Notes under the pieces: model-generated
Database searches by the model: none
Told to the model about the DNA's origin: nothing
Seen by the model: only the letters and a program-made list of their open reading frames with translations
Assembly: GCA_045541975.1 (NCBI GenBank)
Contig: JAZQKB010000024.1
Span: forward strand, 1-28,165
Origin: SIG452 sp045541975
GTDB taxonomy: Bacteria > Bacillota > Clostridia > UMGS1840
Length of the DNA: 28,165 nt
Direction of reading: 5' to 3'
Made by a program: the position numbers and the translations under genes
Part shown: positions 16,342 through 22,674 of the stretch, piece after piece
How positions within the stretch are numbered: position 1 is the stretch's first letter
Layout of the letters: each line of letters begins with the position of its first letter

Positions 16342-16920
16342 TTGAAAAAAATTATTGCAATCAATGCCAGCCCCAATACCAACGGAAACACATTTCAACT
16401 GCTCTCACTTTTAGGGCAAGAAATTGAAAAACAGGGTGTGGCATTTGAAATCGTACATATCGGAGAAGAACTAGCTAAATTAAAACTTCCCTATTGTGTG
16501 TGTTGCTCCTCCCCCTGCAACCGTTCCTGCTATTTGGGAACATCCTTTGAAGATGTGATGAATCGTTGTATGCAAGCTGATGGAATGATTTTTGCCAGTC
16601 CTGTATATTTTGGTTCTATGAGTGCACAATTGAAGTGTTTTTTTGATAAAACAAGAGATGCCCGTGCGAAAAAAGCTTTTCTTGGAAAACCTGCATGTGC
16701 CGTCAGCGTTGGTGCAACCAAATACGGCGGTCAGCAATCAACACTTCGTGCCATCCAGGATTGCTGCATGGTCCTTGGATTCTCCGTTGTAACCGATGCT
16801 GATGAATCAGGATGCGGGCATTTCGGACTAAGTGCACAGCGGCCTGCTATGGAGGATCAGTATGCATTAGGACGTATTCCGGCGCTGGCAAAAAGAATGT
16901 GCCGGGAAGTTTTGAAATAA
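16342..16920 (+). CDS. flavodoxin-fold NAD(P)H-dependent FMN reductase / possible iron-sulfur flavoprotein
   Basis: A 192-aa cytoplasmic flavoprotein. The N-terminus (KKIIAINASPNTNGNT) is the FMN phosphate-binding loop of the NADPH-dependent FMN reductase family; ADGMIFASPVYFGSMSAQLKCFFDK is the second flavin-binding segment. At about 51-62 there is a Cys cluster, C-x-C-C-x3-C-x3-C (within YCVCCSSPCNRSCYLG), at the place where iron-sulfur flavoproteins carry their cluster ligands, but with different spacing. Translation begins at a TTG (16342) with AAAGGA about 11 nt upstream. It is the first gene of a five-gene plus-strand unit. The electron donor and acceptor are unknown. Confidence 0.85.
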   Translation: MKKIIAINASPNTNGNTFQLLSLLGQEIEKQGVAFEIVHIGEELAKLKLPYCVCCSSPCNRSCYLGTSFEDVMNRCMQADGMIFASPVYFGSMSAQLKCFFDKTRDARAKKAFLGKPACAVSVGATKYGGQQSTLRAIQDCCMVLGFSVVTDADESGCGHFGLSAQRPAMEDQYALGRIPALAKRMCREVLK

Positions 16921-16945
16921 TCTTGAAAATTGATGAGGTATTCTT

Positions 16946-18049
16946 ATGAAGCTCTTAATTTTATCCATCACTACCGGGCAAGGTCACCATCAGACCGGTA
17001 AAGCAATTACCACTTATATGGAAGAAAAAGGTCACGAAGTAAAGCAGCTGGACTGTTATGAATATTTCAGTCCAGCGATTAAAGAAACGCTTTCTCAAGG
17101 GTATCTGCTTTCCACCAAATATTCTCCCAAATTATACGGAAAATTCTACCGTCTTGCAGAAAAAATGGAGAATAAATCCTCCAATACAATTTTGCTGCAA
17201 ATCACAAATTCGCTGTTCCACAAGAAAATGGAAGCTTTCTTGGAAGAATATAAACCGGATGTTGTGGTATGTACCCATGTGTATGCTGCATTACTGATGA
17301 CATATTTAAAAGATCACGGAATCACCTATCCCACTATGGGAGTTGTAACGGATTTTAAGGTGCATCCTCATTGGGAAGTTACTCAGTTGGATTATTATGT
17401 GCTACCGAACGAATATCTGATTCCGTCTATGATCAAAAAAGGATTCCGCAAGGAACAGTTATTGCCCTTCGGTATTCCTATTTTTGAAAAATTCCGCAAC
17501 AAAGCGGACAAGCAAACCGCAAGACAGGAACTGGACTTAGACGATGTTCCCACCATTCTGGTAATGAGCGGAAGTATGGGATATGGCAACATTGCCAAAA
17601 TGATTAAAAACATTGACTCTGTTAATCAGAACTTCCAAATGGTTACTGTTTGCGGTAACAATAAAAAATTAAAGAAAAAAATTGACAAAGCACAATATCA
17701 GCATAAGGTTTATAACTTTGGCTATGTCAATAATGTGGACAAGCTGATGGTTGCCTCTGACTGCATCATGACAAAACCCGGCGGTCTGACTGTTTCCGAG
17801 TCACTGGCTAAGGAGCTTCCAATGGCAATTTTCAAGCCTATTCCCGGTCAGGAAGAACGAAATCTGGAGTTCCTTTTAAACTTCGGTGCCTGCATGAAGA
17901 TTTCCAAGACCAGTCCCGTGGATGAAGTGATAGCGCAGTTATTTATGGATGATCGAAAAATCAACACCATGCTCGATAATATTCAGTTAATCAAAAAACC
18001 GGATTCCACACAAAAACTGTGTGAACACATCTTAACAATGGTAAAATAA
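16946..18049 (+). CDS. diacylglycerol glycosyltransferase (UgtP / MGDG synthase family, GT28)
   Basis: Membrane-associated glycosyltransferase (367 aa) that transfers a sugar from a UDP-sugar to diacylglycerol, making glycolipids that also serve as lipoteichoic-acid anchors. The N-terminal domain has the family start LLILSITTGQGHHQTGKAI, KYSPKLYGKFYRL and PDVVVCTHVYAA; VVTDFKVHPHWEV follows. The C-terminal GT-B half shows VMSGSMGYGNI, FGYVNNVDKLMVASDCIMTKPGGLTVSESLAKELP and IPGQEERNLEFL, the UDP-sugar-binding signature. GAGG precedes the ATG. It begins 25 nt after the flavoprotein gene and 14 nt before rpiB. galE lies just across the divergent promoter and makes UDP-galactose, so glucose or galactose are both possible donors; sequence alone does not decide. 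Confidence 0.9.
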   Translation: MKLLILSITTGQGHHQTGKAITTYMEEKGHEVKQLDCYEYFSPAIKETLSQGYLLSTKYSPKLYGKFYRLAEKMENKSSNTILLQITNSLFHKKMEAFLEEYKPDVVVCTHVYAALLMTYLKDHGITYPTMGVVTDFKVHPHWEVTQLDYYVLPNEYLIPSMIKKGFRKEQLLPFGIPIFEKFRNKADKQTARQELDLDDVPTILVMSGSMGYGNIAKMIKNIDSVNQNFQMVTVCGNNKKLKKKIDKAQYQHKVYNFGYVNNVDKLMVASDCIMTKPGGLTVSESLAKELPMAIFKPIPGQEERNLEFLLNFGACMKISKTSPVDEVIAQLFMDDRKINTMLDNIQLIKKPDSTQKLCEHILTMVK

Positions 18050-18063
18050 AAGGAGAATTTGAT

Positions 18064-18516
18064 ATGATAGCAATTGGAAACGATCACGTTGGTTTTGAAT
18101 TAAAAGAAGCTGTGATTGAAGTGTTAAAAGAATACAACCTGGAATATAAAGACTTTGGTGCATACTCCTCTGATCGGGCAGACTATCCTGTTTATGCACA
18201 AAAAGTGGCACTTGCCATTGCCAATGGTGAATGCGACCGCGGTATTTTGTTATGTGGCACAGGTGTGGGGATTTCCATTGCTGCCAACAAGGTAAAAGGT
18301 ATCCGTGCAGTTGTTTGCACAGAACCATATTCTGCACAACTTGCAAAAGAACACAATAACGCCAATATCTTAGCAATGGGTGCCCGTGTGGTTGGCCCTG
18401 AACTGGCTAAAATGATTTTAAAACATTGGCTGGATGCCGAATTTCAGGGTGAACGGCATGAAAGACGTGTCAATATGATTTCTGCAATTGAAGATGGCGT
18501 TATTTTAGAAGCATAA
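18064..18516 (+). CDS. rpiB: ribose-5-phosphate isomerase B
   Basis: Interconverts ribose-5-phosphate and ribulose-5-phosphate in the pentose phosphate pathway; cytoplasmic. The 150-aa length is normal. Conserved RpiB/LacAB features: GNDHVGFELK at the N-terminus, DYPVYAQKVALAI, the active-site Cys64 in ILLCGTGVGISIAANK, RAVVCTEPYSAQLAKEHNNANILAMGARV and the C-terminal GERHERRVNMI. A strong AAAGGAG precedes the ATG. It sits between the glycosyltransferase and CPBP genes within one operon. Allose-6-phosphate isomerase activity is a family alternative. Confidence 0.96.
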   Translation: MIAIGNDHVGFELKEAVIEVLKEYNLEYKDFGAYSSDRADYPVYAQKVALAIANGECDRGILLCGTGVGISIAANKVKGIRAVVCTEPYSAQLAKEHNNANILAMGARVVGPELAKMILKHWLDAEFQGERHERRVNMISAIEDGVILEA

Positions 18517-18541
18517 CTTAACGACCAAGGAGAAAACGCTG

Positions 18542-19399
18542 TTGCGATATTTAATTATTCTGATTTTAATCCCGTTTATACAACTGGGTATAACCGTGTT
18601 AGGGCAGGAATTTCTTCCTGCCCCACATTCGTTTTCCATCAGATATATCTTATATTTTCTGCAACAATTTTTTGCGATTTTTGTTCCCACTTATTTTTTA
18701 TTCAAAAAGGAAAGCTATCTGACAAAAGAAGAATGCCATCCCCAAAAAGTTTCCAATCTTTTGCGATTTGCAATGCTTGGAATCTGTTTTCAGTTTTTTG
18801 GAATTTTTGTGAATCTCCCCTTTAGCGTGATGTTGCAAAAAATGGGATTCACTCCCCCACCCGCCATACCGGCTGCAAAAAACCTGCTTCAATTCGCCGT
18901 GCAAACCGTTGCAATTTGTTTGACGCCGGCGGTGTTTGAGGAAGTGTTATTCCGGAGAATGATATTTCATACTATCCAAAAGAAGTCTGCCATAGCTGCC
19001 GTGCTTTTTTCAGCCTTATTTTTTGCGATGGCGCATTTTGACTTCTTTAATCTTCCGGCAACCTTCTTTATCGGAATTTGTCTGGGAATCATGCGGTATC
19101 GTGGTGTTCCGCTGATTCTTTGTATCATGACACACTTTTTTGTGAATTTTTGCGCAGCATCGTTAAATATTATCCTAAAAAGTCCTGCTATAAGCGATTT
19201 TTTGATGCGATACTTTTTATTATTGATACTGATTTTTGCAACCTTAATGATCACTCTTTTTCCGAAGAAAACAAAAAAAGAAGTACTAACCGATGCATCC
19301 TTAAAACGTTTCGGCAATTATCTTAAAAACCTTCTGAAAAATCCGTTATTCTACGGATACATGATTCTGTTTATTGTAATGGGGGTGCGTAACCTTTGA
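18542..19399 (+). CDS. CPBP-family intramembrane metalloprotease
   Basis: Polytopic membrane protein of 285 aa (about eight hydrophobic segments) of the CAAX protease/bacteriocin-processing (Abi) family. The glutamate motif is intact: E133, E134 and R138 in FEEVLFRRMIF. The second motif has H165 in FAMAHFDFFNLPATFFIGICLG, and the third has H198 and N202 in THFFVN. Translation starts at a TTG (18542) with AAGGAG about 9 nt upstream. It ends in a TGA that overlaps the TTG start of mltG by 4 nt, so the two are probably coupled. Bacterial members act in bacteriocin immunity, secretion or membrane-protein turnover; the substrate here is unknown, though context points to envelope maintenance. Confidence 0.9.
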   Translation: MRYLIILILIPFIQLGITVLGQEFLPAPHSFSIRYILYFLQQFFAIFVPTYFLFKKESYLTKEECHPQKVSNLLRFAMLGICFQFFGIFVNLPFSVMLQKMGFTPPPAIPAAKNLLQFAVQTVAICLTPAVFEEVLFRRMIFHTIQKKSAIAAVLFSALFFAMAHFDFFNLPATFFIGICLGIMRYRGVPLILCIMTHFFVNFCAASLNIILKSPAISDFLMRYFLLLILIFATLMITLFPKKTKKEVLTDASLKRFGNYLKNLLKNPLFYGYMILFIVMGVRNL

Positions 19400-20385
19400 T
19401 CAAAACAATTTTAAAAATTCTGTGTGCTTTGTTGCTGCTTTTCATTCTAGTATTCGGTTGCGATATGGTTGGTATTATCGGTTCATCAAAAGCCGTTACC
19501 GTTCCCATTGGTGAGCAAGATAACCTTACCACAATTTCCAAAAAGTTGGAAGAAAACGGCGTGGTGATAAATAAATATATTTTCAAGTTTTATTACCAGC
19601 TTACCAATCCGGATGCCACCATATATCCCGGCACAATTTCCGTGAAACAAAACAGTTCTTACAAGGAAATTGTGAAAGCTATCAGCAATCCAGTAACTAA
19701 CACGGTATCTATGACAATACCAGAAGGATTTGAAGTAAGAGAAATCACAGCAAGGTTACTGCAAAACGGATTTATTCAAAGCGAAGAAGAATTTCATACA
19801 GCGTTAAAAAACTTTAGCTTTCAGACAAAACAAGGAACGTTAATTACAGGAGAAACATTGCTGGAAGGGTATCTCTTTCCGGATACCTACCAAGTGAAAA
19901 ACAATGCATCCCCAGAAGAAATCATTAAGCTGATGACCTCTAATTTCCAATCCAAATGGACAGATCAGTATGAAGAACGAGCAAGAGATTTGGGCATGAC
20001 TATCCGCGAGGTAATTACTTTGGCATCCATTGTGGAACGGGAAGCCAGAAAAACGGAAGATTTTCCTCTGGTTGCTTCCGTATTTCATAACCGCTTAAAA
20101 ACCGGAAAGCGGTTGGAATCCTGCGCAACGGTGCAATACATTTTAAAGGAACGTAAACCCGTGTTATCGGTTGCGGATACCAAAATTGATTCTCCGTATA
20201 ACACCTATCAGAACGATGGATTGCCTCCGGCTCCTATTTCTTCACCGGGAATTTTAGCGATTGAAGCAGTACTTTATCCGAAAGAAACAGATTACTTATA
20301 CTTCTTTACCGATCAAAACGGCGATAATCATTATTCCAAGACCTACGAAGAACACAATCAACAAATTCAACAATACGGTTTATAA
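19396..20385 (+). CDS. mltG: endolytic murein transglycosylase MltG (YceG family)
   Basis: Membrane-anchored lytic transglycosylase that cleaves nascent glycan strands and is thought to set glycan length. The 329-aa protein has an N-terminal membrane segment (about 5-28), a LysM-like subdomain (about 34-98) and the YceG catalytic domain. The catalytic Glu is E214 in ASIVEREAR, aligned with E218 of E. coli MltG. Other conserved stretches are EGYLFPDTY, FHNRLKTGKRLES, ATVQYIL, SPYNTYQNDGLPPAPISSPG and FFTDQNGDNHYSKTYEEH. The start is a TTG overlapping the upstream stop (TTGA), with a GGGGG tract just before. It is the last gene of its operon, closed by the terminator at 20397. Confidence 0.95.
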   Translation: MIKTILKILCALLLLFILVFGCDMVGIIGSSKAVTVPIGEQDNLTTISKKLEENGVVINKYIFKFYYQLTNPDATIYPGTISVKQNSSYKEIVKAISNPVTNTVSMTIPEGFEVREITARLLQNGFIQSEEEFHTALKNFSFQTKQGTLITGETLLEGYLFPDTYQVKNNASPEEIIKLMTSNFQSKWTDQYEERARDLGMTIREVITLASIVEREARKTEDFPLVASVFHNRLKTGKRLESCATVQYILKERKPVLSVADTKIDSPYNTYQNDGLPPAPISSPGILAIEAVLYPKETDYLYFFTDQNGDNHYSKTYEEHNQQIQQYGL

Positions 20386-20396
20386 CAGATAATCAC

Positions 20397-20430
20397 AAAA
20401 AAGCTGAATGATTTCTCATTCAGCTTTTTT
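20397..20430. terminator. bidirectional terminator between mltG and prfA
   Basis: A 15-bp inverted repeat (core GCTGAATGA) with a 4-nt loop, six A on the left and six T on the right, between two convergent genes. Confidence 0.93.
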
Positions 20431-20440
20431 GTTTTTTGCA

Positions 20441-21511
20441 TTAGTTTTCACTCATTAATAGTTTTGCACTTCTGTCTGCAGTAATCAACGCTTCCACAAA
20501 AGCGTCGATATTGCCGTTCATAATGTTGGGCAACTGTTGAATCGTTAAACCGATTCTATGGTCAGTAACACGTCCCTGAGGATAATTATAGGTACGGATT
20601 CGTTCACTTCTGTCCCCTGTTCCTACCTGTGATTTTCTTTCTGCAGCAATTTTACTGTTCTGCTCAACCAGTTTCATGTCGTACAGTTTAGACCGAAGCA
20701 TTTTCATTGCCATGTCACGGTTTTTGTGCTGGCTTCGTTCGTTCTGGCAAGCAACCACAATGCCGGTAGGTTTATGGGTAATACGGATTGCAGATTCGGT
20801 TTTATTAACGTGCTGACCGCCTGCGCCGGATGAACGGTAGGTATCCACTTCCAAATCATCAGGATTGATTTCTACCTCAACATCCTCCACTTCAGGAAGC
20901 ACTGCAACAGTTACGGTTGAAGTATGGATTCTGCCGCCGGATTCAGTTTCCGGAATACGCTGCACACGGTGAACACCGCTTTCAAATTTCAGTTTGGAAT
21001 AAACTCCTTTTCCTTCGATGGAGAAGGAAATTTCCTTGTAACCGCCAATACCGATTTCGGTTTCAGAAATCACCTCAGTTTTAAACCGCTGATTCATTGC
21101 ATACATGGAATACATACGATATAAATCTCCGGCAAATAAGGCTGCTTCATCACCGCCTGCACCGGCACGGATTTCCACAATAACGTTTTTATCATCATTT
21201 TCATCTTTGGGTAACAGAAGAATTTTAATTTCTTCAATGATGCTGTCGCTTTGATCACGCTTATCGTAATATTCAGCTTCTGCCATTTCACGAAGATCGT
21301 GGTCCGATTCGGTATCCATCATTTCCTTGGCCTCATTCATCTCCTGCTGTGCCTGTTTATACTCCCGATATTTTTCCACAATGGGTTCTAATTCGGAAAT
21401 TTCTTTCATCACAGTGCGAAACTGATCCTGATCGCTGATCACATCCGGATCCGCAGCTTTTTTGTTTAGTTCAATATATTTTTCTTCCAAAAAACCTAAT
21501 TTTTCAAACAT
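20441..21511 (-). CDS. prfA: peptide chain release factor 1
   Basis: RF1 reads UAA and UAG in the ribosomal A site and triggers peptide release. The 356-aa protein has the catalytic GGQ at 231-233 (SSGAGGQHVNKTES). The codon-recognition tripeptide reads P-E-T (187-189, in RIPETESGGRIHTS) in place of the common PxT forms PAT or PVT, consistent with RF1. The ATG at 21511 is one nucleotide beyond the prfB stop, and the only upstream AAAGGA is 13 nt away, so initiation probably depends on ribosomes finishing prfB. Class I factors are usually encoded apart, with prfA beside prmC; here prfA directly follows prfB. The shared terminator at 20397 follows. Confidence 0.97.
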   Translation of the reverse strand: MFEKLGFLEEKYIELNKKAADPDVISDQDQFRTVMKEISELEPIVEKYREYKQAQQEMNEAKEMMDTESDHDLREMAEAEYYDKRDQSDSIIEEIKILLLPKDENDDKNVIVEIRAGAGGDEAALFAGDLYRMYSMYAMNQRFKTEVISETEIGIGGYKEISFSIEGKGVYSKLKFESGVHRVQRIPETESGGRIHTSTVTVAVLPEVEDVEVEINPDDLEVDTYRSSGAGGQHVNKTESAIRITHKPTGIVVACQNERSQHKNRDMAMKMLRSKLYDMKLVEQNSKIAAERKSQVGTGDRSERIRTYNYPQGRVTDHRIGLTIQQLPNIMNGNIDAFVEALITADRSAKLLMSEN

Positions 21512-21512
21512 C

Positions 21513-22632
21513 TTATTCTTTTTTTCCTTTCGCCTGTTCTTTTAGATAAGCGTTAATGAACGCATCCAGTTCCCCATCCATCACGGCGGTTACATTACCG
21601 GTTTCTTCTAAGGTTCTGTGATCCTTGACCATACTGTAGGGATGAAACACATAGGATCGGATCTGACTTCCCCAGCCAATATCCAACTGTTCCCCTTTTA
21701 AGTCCTCAATTTTATCTTTATGCGCTTGCTCTTTTAATTCCAACAGTTTTGCATAAAGCATTTTCATCGCCGTATCACGGTTTTTGTGCTGGCTTCGTTC
21801 ATTCTGGCAGGATACCACGATTCCCGTAGGAATGTGAGTAATACGGATGGCAGACTCTGTTTTGTTGATATGCTGACCGCCTGCGCCAGATGCACGGTAG
21901 GTATCCACTTTTAAATCTTCTGGATTAATATCAATCTGAATATCGTCCGGTAATTCCGGCATAACATCCAAAGACGCAAATGAAGTATGACGTCTGCCGG
22001 AGGAATCAAAGGGAGAAATACGAACCAATCGGTGTACTCCTTTTTCCGCTTTCAAGTAACCGTATGCATTCAGACCGCTGACCAATACCGTAACACTTTT
22101 AATTCCGGCTTCATCACCATCTAAATAATCTAATGTTTCAGTTTTGAAACCTCGTTTTTCTGCCCAGCGAAGGTACATTCTATAAAGCATTTGTACCCAG
22201 TCCTGAGCCTCAGTTCCACCGGCGCCGGAATGGAGGGAAATGATGGCATTATTGCCGTCATATTCTTCGGATAACAAAGTTTCCAAAAGCATAGTTTCAA
22301 GCTTTTTTACAAAATCCTTTTCCATTGAAAGTGCTTCTTCCAACAGATCGGAAGCATCTTCTTCCTCTCCGGCCAATTCAATAAGCACGAAAATATCTTC
22401 ATAAAGAGTTTCTAAATTGGCAAAGCTTTGGAGTTTATCTTTTAAGCCTTTGAGCCGTTGCAATACTTTTTGAGAGTTTTCTAAATCCTCCCAAAAACCG
22501 GGTTCGGCAGACTGACGGTCCAATTCACTGATTTCTGCTTCTAATTTAGAAACATTAAAGTGAATCCCTCAATTCGTTCATTTGTTCTTTGGAGTTGGTT
22601 AAGCGGAGCTTTAATTCTTCAAATTCCAACAA
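21513..22632 (-). CDS. prfB: peptide chain release factor 2, programmed +1 frameshift with UAA
   Basis: RF2 reads UAA and UGA. The zero frame runs from a TTG at 22630-22632 (AAAGGA at 22643-22648, 10-nt spacing) for 25 codons, MLEFEELKLRLTNSKEQM then NELRDSL, to an in-frame stop at 22555-22557. A +1 shift on CTT-T joins it to the long frame (NVSKLEAEISELDRQSAEPGFW), giving 372 aa. SPF falls at 206-208 and GGQ at 251-253, essentially the E. coli RF2 numbering, so the joined protein is full length. The zero-frame stop is at codon 26, as in E. coli, and the Leu-Arg-Asp-Ser-Leu end aligns with the Arg-Gly-Ser-Leu end of the Bacillus leader. The shift-site stop is TAA, not the canonical TGA. No good start exists in the downstream frame alone. 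secA ends 42 nt upstream; prfA begins 1 nt after the stop. Confidence 0.92.
22554..22571 (-). promoter_or_regulatory. RF2 frameshift element (SD-like GAGGG, CTT slip codon, TAA stop)
   Basis: On the minus strand GAGGG (22566-22570) lies 5 nt before the slippery CTT (22558-22560), followed by TAA (22555-22557) and T. The layout matches the autoregulatory prfB site AGGGGGTATCTTTGAC, with two changes: a shorter SD-like run, and TAA-T in place of TGA-C. Confidence 0.85.
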
Positions 22633-22674
22633 ACTTATCACATCCTTTATGGCTAAAAATTTTCGATAAATTGC

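Noticed and set aside
21513..22523. prfB read as a 336-aa protein starting at the internal TTG at 22523
   Set aside because: It would lose the conserved N-terminal region, lacks an SD, and ignores a 25-codon leader plus slip site that gives full-length RF2 with expected SPF and GGQ numbering.
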